Shown: positions 23,931-31,854 of the stretch, in pieces
How the letters are laid out: the number at the start of each line of letters is the position of its first letter
How positions within the stretch are numbered: position 1 is the first letter of the stretch
Source: JAXHUH01 sp034211175
GTDB taxonomy: Bacteria; Actinomycetota; Acidimicrobiia; Acidimicrobiales; CAIXPF01
Length of the DNA: 42,422 bases
NCBI GenBank assembly: GCA_034211175.1
Contig: JAXHUH010000179.1
Span: forward strand, 1-42,422
Direction: 5' to 3'
The notes under the pieces: model-generated
The model's input: only the letters and a program-made list of their open reading frames with translations
The model's database searches: none
What the model was told of the DNA's origin: nothing
Translations under genes and position numbers: made by a program

Positions 23931-25016
23931 TCAGGCGCTGATCTCGTTGCCCCGGAACAGCATCGTGCGGCGCCGGGCGACGGCCATGCGCAGGTCGCGC
24001 ACCTCGTCGTGGGAGCCGAGCGCGATCAGCACGTCGCCCTCGGCGACGAGCGTCGACGCCGGCGGGTTGGCCAGGTACGCGCCGTCGGCCTTGCGGATGG
24101 CGATCACCATCGCCCGGCCGTCCCCTGCGGCGAGCGCGGCGATCTCCTCGCCGATGGCAGGTGAACCGCCGGCCACCGTGATCTCGACGATCTCGACGTC
24201 GTGGCCGTCGTCGTGGAGCACCTCGTCGAGGAACTCGGCGACCGTCGGGTGCATGGCCAGCGCACCCATCCGTGAGCCACCGATCTCGTGGGGGTTGACG
24301 ACCCGGTCGGCGCCGGCCTGGAAGAACTTCCGCTCGTTCGACTGCTTGGCCGTGCGGGCGACGAGGAACAGGTCCCGGCGCAGCGAACGGGCGGTGAGCG
24401 TGAGCGCGAGGTTGGCGCTGTCGGTGTCGAGCGCGGCGATGAGCACCGACGCCCGCTCGATCCCGGCGTCGAGCAGCGTGTCGTCGTCGTGGGCGTCGCC
24501 GACCACGTACGGCAGGCCGTCGCTGTCGACCTCCTGCTGGTCGACGATCACGACCTCGGCACCGTGACGCAGCGCGTAGCGGGCGATCGCCCGCCCGACC
24601 CGGCCCCAGCCGGCCACGATGACGTGGCCCTCCATCCGCTCGATCCGCTTGCTCATCCGTCGTCTGCGCAATCCGTCGTTGACCGTGCCCTGCACGAGCG
24701 TCTCGAGCAGCACACCCACCGTGTAGACCGCCGTGCTCGCCCCGACGAGGACGAGGCCGAGGGTGAAGGCACGGTAGCCCGTGGTGTTGCCGGCGTCGGC
24801 GCCCACCTCGCCGTAACCCACGGTCGTGATCGTGATCGCCGTCTGGTAGACCGCGTCGAACGTGCTGAGCCCGAGCTGGTGGTAGCCGACCGTCCCGACC
24901 ACGAGCACGGCGCCGAGCGCGAACAGCGCGATCCGGAACTCGCGCCACGGATCGGGGCCCGTTCCCGGACGCCGCCTGCGCCGCCGACGGAACAGCCTCA
25001 ACCACAACTGCAGCAT
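23931..25016 (-). CDS. Two-helix potassium channel with one RCK domain
   Basis: A 361-aa potassium channel. TM1 is at about 29-47, the pore helix and selectivity filter TTVGYGE at 64-70, TM2 at about 83-107. An RCK/TrkA-N domain starts near 130 with the nucleotide-binding loop GWGRVG (136-141) and a TrkA-C domain ends the protein (about 270-345). A cluster of nine Arg (residues 10-16 and around) precedes TM1. The layout resembles MthK/Kch-type channels gated by ligand binding to the RCK ring. ATG 25016 is the first codon with a normal channel N-terminus. It follows the other channel gene by 113 nt on the same strand. Confidence 0.85.
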   Translation of the reverse strand: MLQLWLRLFRRRRRRRPGTGPDPWREFRIALFALGAVLVVGTVGYHQLGLSTFDAVYQTAITITTVGYGEVGADAGNTTGYRAFTLGLVLVGASTAVYTVGVLLETLVQGTVNDGLRRRRMSKRIERMEGHVIVAGWGRVGRAIARYALRHGAEVVIVDQQEVDSDGLPYVVGDAHDDDTLLDAGIERASVLIAALDTDSANLALTLTARSLRRDLFLVARTAKQSNERKFFQAGADRVVNPHEIGGSRMGALAMHPTVAEFLDEVLHDDGHDVEIVEITVAGGSPAIGEEIAALAAGDGRAMVIAIRKADGAYLANPPASTLVAEGDVLIALGSHDEVRDLRMAVARRRTMLFRGNEISA

Positions 25017-25129
25017 GCGACGACCGTCATACAACGGCGGTGTTTCGTGCGGATTACCGGGCGGCGACGTCTCCGCGGCCGACCACCCGCCACGTCCGGC
25101 GGCCCCGCAGCGGTGGCGGTCGAGCCCCG

Positions 25130-26824
25130 TCAGTCGCCGGCCGCCACCCCGTAGCGGCGCAGGAACCGGGCCTCCGCCGCGGTGTCGCCGATGAGGACGA
25201 GCTCGCCGTGGGTCGGCAGCGGCACCTCGGCGTCGGGGTTGGCCTCGAGGCGCCCGCTGTTGGTGACCGCCACGACCGTGCACCCGGTCGACTCCCGGAT
25301 GCGGCTCGAACCGAGCGTGCGGCCGGCGAGCGAGCGGGGCACGTCGACCCGGAACACGTCGAGCCCGAGCGCGAGCTGCACGGTGTTGGCCGAGGTCAAC
25401 AGGTTCCACACCGCGGTCGCTCCGGTCGACGCGTACGACAGGACCGAGTCGGCGCCGGCCCGGTGGAGCGTCGTGACGTTCCGGTCGAGACGGGCGCGGG
25501 CGATGATCTGGATGTCGGACCGGAGCCGGCGGCCGTAGATGGTCAGGTAGATGTTGACGTCGTCCTCGTGGGTGGTGACGATCATCGACCCGGCCCGGTC
25601 GATGCCGGCCCGCTCGAGCACCGGGAGGTCGGCGGCGTCGCCGACCACGTAGCGCTCGTCGTCGCGCACCCGGTCCGGGTCCTTCTCGATGATGCGGTGC
25701 TCGATGCCCGCGGCGGCGAGGTGGGTGGCGGCCGCCCGCCCGACGCGCCCGCCACCGATCACCACCACCGGGGCGTGCTCCGCCTCCTCGACACCGAAGT
25801 ACTCGTCGTACGCGTCGAGCTGGGCCTGCGAGCCCACCAGCACCAGCGTCGCGGTCGTCGACAGGACCGTCTCGGGGCGGGCCACGGCCAGCTCGCCCCG
25901 GTCCCAGACGCCGCCGACCGTCAACCCGGTGTCCTGGCGCAGCCCGGAGTCCCGCAGCGGGCGGCCGACCAGCGCCTCGGGCGCCGCGGCCTCCGCGATG
26001 AGCAGCTCGTCGAACGTGCCGATCACCTGGCTGCGACCGCCCGGGGCCAGCACCCGGCGGGCCACTGCGGCGCCGAGCAGCTCGTGCAGCGGCAGGACCT
26101 CGTCGCAGCCGGCGAGGTGGAGGATGTCGATCGACGCCTCCGAATCGGCGGTGGCCACGATCGTCACGTCCGAGGAGATCTCCCGCACGGTGAACGCGAT
26201 GTTGGTGTTGGTCATGTCCGAGCGGTTGGCGAACACGCACGCCGCCCGCTCCACCCCGGCGGCCCGGTAGGTCGCCGGGTCGTCGAGCTCGCCGACCATG
26301 ACCCGGTGGCCCTCGTCGTGGAGGCGCAGCGCCTCGTCGACGTCGGCCACCAACGTCACGTGGTCGATGCCGGCGCGGTCGAGGCGGGCGACGAGCGCCG
26401 ACTCGATGGCGTCGACGCCGCTGAGCACGACGTGGCCGGCCATGTCGTCGGGCACCCGCCGCGGGGCGCGGGCGCGCTGGGTCGACTCCATCCACGGCAC
26501 GAACACGAACTGGATGAACGCGAACGGCAGCAGCACGAGGATGAACACCGAGCCCGACAGCAGCACGACCACCGAGAACGAGCGGCCGAGATCGGACTCG
26601 AAGGCGATGTCGCCATAGCCCAGCGTCGACATCGTGACCAGCGTCCAGTAGAACGCCGTCGGCCAGCTGTGGCTCTGGCCCTCGTGCTCCATGATCTCGT
26701 GGAACAGCGTGCTGTAGACGAGCACGATCACGAACAGCAGGCCGAGCATCCACCCGAGGATCCGGACGCTGCGCCGGGCCTGGGCGGTCGCCAGGTAGCT
26801 GAGGATGAACCCGAGCGACTTCAC
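25130..26824 (-). CDS. Two-helix potassium channel with two RCK domains
   Basis: A 564-aa potassium channel. TM1 is at about 22-42, the filter TLGYGD at 67-72 and TM2 at about 83-110. Two tandem RCK units follow: TrkA-N 130-245 with TrkA-C 255-340, then TrkA-N 351-475 with TrkA-C 480-550. The first RCK has lost the glycine loop (SGVDAIES), whereas the second keeps GGGRVG (357-362), so only the second is likely to bind a nucleotide in the usual way. Tandem RCKs in one chain resemble GsuK and BK-type gating rings. GTG 26824 has GAGG 9 nt upstream and starts just before TM1. It is probably cotranscribed with the one-RCK channel. Confidence 0.87.
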   Translation of the reverse strand: MKSLGFILSYLATAQARRSVRILGWMLGLLFVIVLVYSTLFHEIMEHEGQSHSWPTAFYWTLVTMSTLGYGDIAFESDLGRSFSVVVLLSGSVFILVLLPFAFIQFVFVPWMESTQRARAPRRVPDDMAGHVVLSGVDAIESALVARLDRAGIDHVTLVADVDEALRLHDEGHRVMVGELDDPATYRAAGVERAACVFANRSDMTNTNIAFTVREISSDVTIVATADSEASIDILHLAGCDEVLPLHELLGAAVARRVLAPGGRSQVIGTFDELLIAEAAAPEALVGRPLRDSGLRQDTGLTVGGVWDRGELAVARPETVLSTTATLVLVGSQAQLDAYDEYFGVEEAEHAPVVVIGGGRVGRAAATHLAAAGIEHRIIEKDPDRVRDDERYVVGDAADLPVLERAGIDRAGSMIVTTHEDDVNIYLTIYGRRLRSDIQIIARARLDRNVTTLHRAGADSVLSYASTGATAVWNLLTSANTVQLALGLDVFRVDVPRSLAGRTLGSSRIRESTGCTVVAVTNSGRLEANPDAEVPLPTHGELVLIGDTAAEARFLRRYGVAAGD

Positions 26825-26967
26825 CGCCTGCGACCTCGCCGGGGGGTCGCCGCCCCGGTTGGTTGGGACGGCCGGCGGTGCACGGGGACCGACATGGGTG
26901 CATCTTCCCCCATGAAGGTCGTTCGCTCGAACGCATGTCGTGATGGACGCCGACGTGGCGCCGGACC

Positions 26968-27327
26968 TCAGCCGGGCCGCGGCGACGGCGCCGTGGCGTA
27001 GTGGCGCTCGATCTCGGTGCGGAACGGGGCCAGCCGGGGTCGCTCGTCGTAGAGCCCGCAGTGCTCGTCGAGGTCGCGAAGCGCCGCGTCGATGCCCGGG
27101 TAGAGGCCGCTGTCGAGGCGGTGGGCCAGGTCCCGCAACGACGCCGTGCGCCCCCGGTCCCACAGCTCGTGGTGCAGCTCCGACGCCCGCCGGCCGCTGA
27201 CCCGTGGGGTGAGGCCGTGGCCGAACGTGAGGACCGCGGCCCACAGCGCGAGGCCGGTGAGCCGCCAGTTGTCGACCAGGTGCGCCCGCCACGACAGGCC
27301 GTGCATCCGCAGGTGGTATCGCATCAT
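26968..27327 (-). CDS. Small protein, DUF6356-like
   Basis: A 119-aa protein. The segment LSWRAHLVDNWRLTGLALWAAVLTFGHGLTPRV, with one hydrophobic helix and conserved-looking His before and after it, resembles DUF6356 proteins (pattern H ... helix ... H-G-x-x-P). The remainder (ASELHHELWDRGRTASLRDLAHRL and a charged tail) is soluble. The function of that family is unknown. ATG 27327 is followed at once by a second ATG, and GGAG lies about 10 nt upstream. The assignment is by eye and could be wrong. Confidence 0.6.
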   Translation of the reverse strand: MMRYHLRMHGLSWRAHLVDNWRLTGLALWAAVLTFGHGLTPRVSGRRASELHHELWDRGRTASLRDLAHRLDSGLYPGIDAALRDLDEHCGLYDERPRLAPFRTEIERHYATAPSPRPG

Positions 27328-27465
27328 GGCTGCGAGTCTCCGCCGCCGGGCCGCCACCGTGAAGCGCGACGGCTTCACGACACTCATGAGCGATGTCGCA
27401 CAGTTGCCGCGATCCCCGGTCCCCCGGCCGGGACGTTGACGCTGCGTTCGATGAACCGCGCCGCG

Positions 27466-27471
27466 TAGTGT
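27466..27471 (+). promoter_or_regulatory. Leaderless -10 of the LysR gene
   Basis: TAGTGT ends 6 nt before GTG 27478. The GGGAG immediately next to the start is too close to act as a ribosome site. Confidence 0.6.
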
Positions 27472-27477
27472 CGGGAG

Positions 27478-28407
27478 GTGGAGCTGCCCGAGACGAGCCT
27501 CGTCGCCGCGTTCGAGGCCGTCGCCCGACATCGCAGCTTCCGGGCCGCGGCCGACGAGCTCCACCTGACGCCGTCGGCGATCAGCCATCGCATTCGCACG
27601 CTCGAGGCCGCGCTCGGCTGCCCGCTCTTCGCCCGCACGACCCGGAGCGTGACCCTCACGACGCCCGGCGAGGCGTTCCTACCGGCGGCGCAGGAGGTGC
27701 TGGCCACGCTGTCGGCCGCGTGCCGCGAGCTCGCGGGCGCCGCGCACCCCGTCGTGACGATCACGACCACCGATTCGGTGGCGACGTGCTGGCTCATCGA
27801 CCGGCTGGCGGCGGTCGCCGACCTCGTGCCCGGGGTCGAGGTCCGAGTGCTGACGACCCCGGCGGGTGTGCGGTTCGACCCCTCCTCGACCGAGCTCGCC
27901 GTCGACTACGGCTCCCCCGGTGACTGGCCGTCGGGTGACCCGGTCGTGGTGGCCACCGAGCGGGTCACGCCGGTGTGCAGCCCGGCGTTCGCGGCGCAGC
28001 ACCCGCTCGCCACGGTCGACGACCTCGCCGGGCCCGCGCTGCTCGGCGACCAGAACCTCGTCGTCGACTGGGCCGCGTTCGTCGCCCGGACCGGCGGATC
28101 GGCGGCCACCGTCGACGGCCTGCGGTTGGCCACGACGTACAACCACTCCCACCTGGCGCTGCGGGCCGCGGCCGCCGGCCACGGCCTGGCGCTCGCGTCC
28201 GCCCCGCTGGCCGACGACGCCCTCGCCCGGGGGAGCTGGTTGCGCCGCTGCCGTCGCTCGTCGTGTCGACGGGGCGGGTCTATGCGCTGGTCACGAGCGA
28301 CGTCCGGGCCCGGTTGGTACCCGCTCGCCGACCGGCCAGGGGCCCGTCGCACGAGCTGCGTCCAGCTCGGGACGACGCCACGCGGCTGGTCCGCGACGCG
28401 CTCGTGA
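27478..28407 (+). CDS. LysR-family transcriptional regulator, C-terminus frame-shifted
   Basis: A LysR-type regulator of the GcvA subgroup. The winged helix-turn-helix covers about 1-60 (FEAVARHRSFRAAADELHLT, PSAISHRIRTLEAALGCPLF), followed by a periplasmic-binding-like effector domain from about 90. Around residue 250 (28230, GCCCGGGGGAGC) the reading becomes Arg/Ser-rich and unlike the family. With one extra G the next frame gives the expected GELVAPLPSLVVSTGRVYAL and continues to 28490. A one-base deletion in the G run, real or a read error, explains this. As written the protein has 309 aa; restored it would have about 337. No target gene can be named; the luciferase-like gene downstream is one possibility. 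Confidence 0.78.
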   Translation: MELPETSLVAAFEAVARHRSFRAAADELHLTPSAISHRIRTLEAALGCPLFARTTRSVTLTTPGEAFLPAAQEVLATLSAACRELAGAAHPVVTITTTDSVATCWLIDRLAAVADLVPGVEVRVLTTPAGVRFDPSSTELAVDYGSPGDWPSGDPVVVATERVTPVCSPAFAAQHPLATVDDLAGPALLGDQNLVVDWAAFVARTGGSAATVDGLRLATTYNHSHLALRAAAAGHGLALASAPLADDALARGSWLRRCRRSSCRRGGSMRWSRATSGPGWYPLADRPGARRTSCVQLGTTPRGWSATRS

Positions 28408-28459
28408 CCGTGGCCCGCGCCGGTGTGACCGCAGCCGGCGCCACCCCGGGCGCCGCGGC

Positions 28460-28714
28460 TCAGTTGCGGCCGCCGCGCATCCAGGAGTGAAGGCCCGAGG
28501 CCCGCTGGAAGGCGTCGCCCGGTTCGCGGTCGTCGTCACCGACGCGACGCATGTCCGGTGGTGTGGCCCGCATCGCCTCGCGGTTGCGCTCGCGAGCTTG
28601 CAGCGTCGAGACCACGATCACCGGCAGCAGGAGGGCGACGACCGCCCCCAGCGGCAGCAACCACAGCGCGACGGCGAGCAGTCCGACACCGACGACCACG
28701 AGCGCGAGGCGCAT
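28460..28714 (-). CDS. Small membrane protein of unknown function
   Basis: An 84-aa protein with one or two hydrophobic segments at residues 2-38 (LALVVVGVGLLAVALWLLP, then VVALLLPVIVVSTLQ) and a charged cytoplasmic tail (REPGDAF near 62-68). No family is recognised. A leaderless -10 (TAGGTT, 6 nt gap) in front of ATG 28714 supports it as a real gene. Its 3' end would overlap the LysR gene by 31 nt if that frame is restored. Confidence 0.55.
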   Translation of the reverse strand: MRLALVVVGVGLLAVALWLLPLGAVVALLLPVIVVSTLQARERNREAMRATPPDMRRVGDDDREPGDAFQRASGLHSWMRGGRN

Positions 28715-28720
28715 ACGCCG

Positions 28721-28726
28721 AACCTA
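28721..28726 (-). promoter_or_regulatory. Leaderless -10 of the small membrane protein gene
   Basis: TAGGTT on the minus strand ends 6 nt before ATG 28714, matching the spacing seen at several other starts in the window. Confidence 0.55.
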
Positions 28727-28782
28727 GCCACGACCGACGGGCACGCCGGCGCCGATTCGCCGGCCACATCCCTCCAGGAATA

Positions 28783-28806
28783 GTTGCGTTCGCAACGAGG
28801 TTGACG
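28783..28806 (+). promoter_or_regulatory. Palindrome next to a TTGACG hexamer
   Basis: GTTGCG (28783-28788) and CGCAAC (28791-28796) form an inverted repeat with a 2-bp spacer, the size of a TetR or MarR half-site pair. TTGACG (28801-28806) follows and could be a -35 of the luciferase-like gene. No convincing -10 is seen, so the site is only a candidate operator. Confidence 0.35.
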
Positions 28807-28850
28807 GTCTCGAAGGTCGCGTCCAGCGAGGATCCCGCAGAGGAGGACCC

Positions 28851-29894
28851 ATGAACGGCATCGAGCTCGGCATCGACACGTTCGGCGACGTCACCGTCGA
28901 CCGTGACGGGCAGCCGAAGCCCCAGCCCGAGGTCATCCGCGACGTCGTCGAGGAGGGTGTCCTCGCCGACCGGGTCGGTCTGGACTTCATCGGCGTGGGC
29001 GAGCACCACCGCGACGACTTCGCGGTGTCCGCGCCCGACGTCGTGCTCGCGGCGATCGCGGCCCGCACCGAGCGGATCCGGCTCGGCTCCGCGGTGACCG
29101 TGCTCAGCTCCGACGACCCGGTGCGGGTCCATCAGCGGTTCGCGACGCTCGACGCGGTGTCGAACGGGCGGGCCGAGGTGATCCTCGGCCGGGGCTCGTT
29201 CACCGAGTCGTTCCCGCTGTTCGGCTACGACCTCGCCGACTACGAGGCCCTGTTCTCCGAGAAGCTGGACCTGTTCGTGAAGCTGCTGGCCGAGGAGCCG
29301 GTGACCTGGTCGGGCACGACCCGCGCCGCGCTGGCCGACCAGCGGGTGTACCCGACGACCGAGGCCGGCCTGCGGGCCTGGGTCGGCGTCGGCGGCAGCC
29401 CCGAGTCGGTCGTGCGCACCGCCCGCCACGGCCTGCCGATGATGTTGGCCATCATCGGCGGTGACCCGCTCCGCTTCGCCCCCTACGCCGACCTCTACCG
29501 TCGGGCACTCGACGAGCTGGGCACACCGGCGCTGCCGATCGGCATCCACAGCCCCGGCCACGTCGGCGCCACCGACGAGGAGGCACGCGAGGAGCTGTGG
29601 CCCCACTACCGGGTGATGCACGAGCGCATCGGGCGTGACCGGGGTTGGCCGCCGCTGACCCGGGCCCAGTACGAGCAGGCCGCCGGCCCGAACGGCGCCC
29701 TGGCGGTCGGCTCGCCGGAGACGGTGGCCGCCAAGATCGTCCGGGCGGTGGAGGGCCTGGGCGCGTCCCGCTTCGACCTGAAGGTCAGCGCGGGCACGCT
29801 CCCCCACGAGCTGCTGATGTCGAGCATCGAGCGCTACGGCACCGAGGTCGCCCCCCTCGTGCGCGAGCGCCTCTCCGTCCCCGAGGCCGCCTAG
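28851..29894 (+). CDS. LLM-class flavin-dependent oxidoreductase
   Basis: A 347-aa luciferase-like TIM-barrel enzyme that uses reduced FMN or F420. Family segments are LDFIGVGEHHRDDFAVSAP (about 45-63), RIRLGSAVTVLSSDDPVRVH, the helix RFATLDAVSNGRAEVILGRGS and WVGVGGSPESVVRTARHGLP. The C-terminal AVGSPETVAAKIVRAVEGLG is typical of this class. ATG 28851 has GAGGAG 6 nt upstream. The substrate is unknown. A monooxygenase gene lies convergently just downstream, but the two are separated by a strong terminator. Confidence 0.88.
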   Translation: MNGIELGIDTFGDVTVDRDGQPKPQPEVIRDVVEEGVLADRVGLDFIGVGEHHRDDFAVSAPDVVLAAIAARTERIRLGSAVTVLSSDDPVRVHQRFATLDAVSNGRAEVILGRGSFTESFPLFGYDLADYEALFSEKLDLFVKLLAEEPVTWSGTTRAALADQRVYPTTEAGLRAWVGVGGSPESVVRTARHGLPMMLAIIGGDPLRFAPYADLYRRALDELGTPALPIGIHSPGHVGATDEEAREELWPHYRVMHERIGRDRGWPPLTRAQYEQAAGPNGALAVGSPETVAAKIVRAVEGLGASRFDLKVSAGTLPHELLMSSIERYGTEVAPLVRERLSVPEAA

Positions 29895-29961
29895 CCCATC
29901 CCGACGTTCCGGGTTCCCAAGCGGCCAGCCCCCGCCAGGACGGGAACCCAGAACGGGTGGG
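29895..29961. terminator. Bidirectional terminator, LLM oxidoreductase / monooxygenase
   Basis: GTTC-C-GGGTTCCC (29906-29918) pairs with GGGAACCC-A-GAAC (29942-29954) with one mismatch. The outer CCCATCCC (29895-29902) and GGGTGGG (29955-29961) extend the stem. It fills the gap between two convergent genes. The right arm contains CCAGAACGG, also found in the 21207-21260 terminator. Confidence 0.75.
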
Positions 29962-29994
29962 CGAGTGTGACGAGGCCCGGACCGATCGGTCGGG

Positions 29995-31641
29995 TCAGCG
30001 GAGGACGAAGCCCTCGTAGTCGTTGGCGGCGCAGCGGGCGAGGCGGGCGAGGTAGGCGTCGCTGCTCGGGTAGTTGAGCAGCTGGCGGCGCTTGCCGGGG
30101 ATGTTGGCGCCCATGTACCAGGAGTCGGCCCGACCGAACAGCGTGGAGTCCGCGAACTCGGCGAGGTGGTCGCTCCAGCTCCTCGCCGCGTCGGGCGACG
30201 AGTCGATCTCGGTGAGGCCCCGCTCGCGGAGGTGGCCGAGCAGGTCGGCGACCCAGTCGCCCTGGAGCTCGGCGCACACCGGACCGTTGCAGAACGCGGT
30301 CGGGCTCTGGGGCCCGTACAGCATGAGCAGGTTCGGGAAGCCCGGCACCGCCATGCCGAGGTGGGTGTCGACCCCGTCGGCCCACACCTCGGCCAGGCTC
30401 CGCCCGTCGGGCGCCCGCAGGTCGATGGCGGTGAGGCCGCCGGTGTTGGCGTCGAAGCCGGTGGCCAGGACCAGCACATCGAGATCGATCTCGCGGCCGG
30501 CGCCGTCCCCTGCCGCCAGGCGGAGGCCGGTGGGCAGGACCCGTTCGATCGGCTCGGCACGCAGGTCGACGAGGTCGACGTTCGGCTGGTTGAAGCACTC
30601 GTAGTAGCCCTGCTCGAGCGACGGGCGCTTGGTGCCGAACGGGTACGGGGGCTCGTCGGGGGCGAGCAGCCGGGCGGTGACGGGGTCGTCGACCCGGGCC
30701 CGGACCTTGTCCCGCCAGAAGTCGTAGGCGGTCCGGTTCGCCTTCTCGTCGAGGAGGATGTCGCGGAAGGTGCCGACCCAGAAGTGGAAGCCGCCCTTCG
30801 CCCACGCCTCCTCGAACACTCGCCGGCGCTCGTCGTCGCTCACCTCGAGCGCGCCGATGTCGATACGGGCGACGTCGGCGAAGCTGCCGGGCGGGGCGTT
30901 GCGGGCCCGGAAGATCTCGGGGTAGGTGGCCTTGGCCGCCGCCTGCTCGTCGGGGTCGAGGCGGCGCTGCTCCATGGGCAGGGCCGTCACCGGGGAGCGT
31001 TGGAACACGGTGAGGTGGCGTGCGTCGCGTGCGGCCTCCTGGACGACCTGGACCCCGCTGGCCCCGGTGCCGATCACCCCGACCCGGCGGCCGGCGAACG
31101 ACACGCCGTCCTCGGGCCACTGCGCCGTGTGGTGGGCCGGCCCGGCGAAGTCGTCGAGCCCATCGAGGTCGGGCACGTACGGCTTCGAGCCGAAGCCCGT
31201 GCACATGACCAGGTACCGGCAGTCGTAGGCGACCGGGCCCTCCGGGGTCACGGCGGTGACGGCCCAGCGCCTCGTGTCGGTGTCGTAGCGGGCTGCGGTG
31301 ATCCGGGTGCGCAGGTCGATGTCGGGCGAGAGGTCGAGCACCCGGTCGACGTGGTCGAAGTAGGCGACCAGCTCGTCGCGCCCCGGGAACCGCTCCGTCC
31401 AGGTCCAGTCCCGCCAGACCTGCTCGAGCGAGTACTCGTAGTTGGGGACGTGGGAGTCGACCCGCGCCCCCGGGTAGCGGTTCGACTGCCACACGCCGCC
31501 GAGCCCGCCCGACGCCTCGACGAGGCGGACCGAGAAGCCGTCGCCGCGCAGCCGCCACAGTTGGTACAGCCCGTTGAACCCGGCACCCACGACGACCACG
31601 TCGTAGCGCCGGGCACCCGTTCCCCCCGGATGTTCCCCCAT
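29995..31641 (-). CDS. Flavin-containing monooxygenase, Baeyer-Villiger type
   Basis: A 548-aa FAD/NADPH enzyme that probably inserts oxygen into ketones. FAD binds at VVVGAGFNGLYQLWRLR (16-32), followed by GGVWQSNRYPGARVD; NADPH binds at VGVIGTGASGVQ (187-198). Between them lies the Baeyer-Villiger fingerprint F-x-G-x-x-x-H-x-x-x-W-P (165-176, FAGPAHHTAQWP). VLVLATGFDANTGG is the typical second flavin segment. The length fits cyclohexanone/phenylacetone monooxygenases. The substrate cannot be read from sequence. The gene is alone on its strand, 213 nt downstream of nrdJ. Confidence 0.9.
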   Translation of the reverse strand: MGEHPGGTGARRYDVVVVGAGFNGLYQLWRLRGDGFSVRLVEASGGLGGVWQSNRYPGARVDSHVPNYEYSLEQVWRDWTWTERFPGRDELVAYFDHVDRVLDLSPDIDLRTRITAARYDTDTRRWAVTAVTPEGPVAYDCRYLVMCTGFGSKPYVPDLDGLDDFAGPAHHTAQWPEDGVSFAGRRVGVIGTGASGVQVVQEAARDARHLTVFQRSPVTALPMEQRRLDPDEQAAAKATYPEIFRARNAPPGSFADVARIDIGALEVSDDERRRVFEEAWAKGGFHFWVGTFRDILLDEKANRTAYDFWRDKVRARVDDPVTARLLAPDEPPYPFGTKRPSLEQGYYECFNQPNVDLVDLRAEPIERVLPTGLRLAAGDGAGREIDLDVLVLATGFDANTGGLTAIDLRAPDGRSLAEVWADGVDTHLGMAVPGFPNLLMLYGPQSPTAFCNGPVCAELQGDWVADLLGHLRERGLTEIDSSPDAARSWSDHLAEFADSTLFGRADSWYMGANIPGKRRQLLNYPSSDAYLARLARCAANDYEGFVLR

Positions 31642-31754
31642 CGCGGCGACGCTACCCCCGGCCGCTCACACGGCTCCATCCGGCTGCCGCGGGCATCGCC
31701 GGCCGAGGTCACCGGCCCGCGCCGTGGGACGCGGTGTGGCAGAGGGCGGACGCG

Positions 31755-31793
31755 CCGCCGCTCCCCTGCGGTGCGGGTGCAGGGGAGCGGCGG
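31755..31793 (-). terminator. Second hairpin downstream of nrdJ
   Basis: A perfect 15-bp stem (31755-31769 with 31779-31793, arm CCGCCGCTCCCCTGC) with a 9-nt loop, located about 60 nt after the nrdJ stop and before the monooxygenase start. Confidence 0.65.
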
Positions 31794-31818
31794 GGCGGTG
31801 TCTCGGGTGGGATCTGTA

Positions 31819-31847
31819 CCGGTCCCGGGGCTGAGCCCCGGGACCGG
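31819..31847 (-). terminator. First hairpin downstream of nrdJ
   Basis: A perfect 13-bp stem (CCGGTCCCGGGGC at 31819-31831, its complement at 31835-31847) with a TGA loop, 7 nt after the nrdJ stop. Together with the next hairpin it forms a tandem terminator. Confidence 0.7.
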
Positions 31848-31854
31848 GTCGGGC

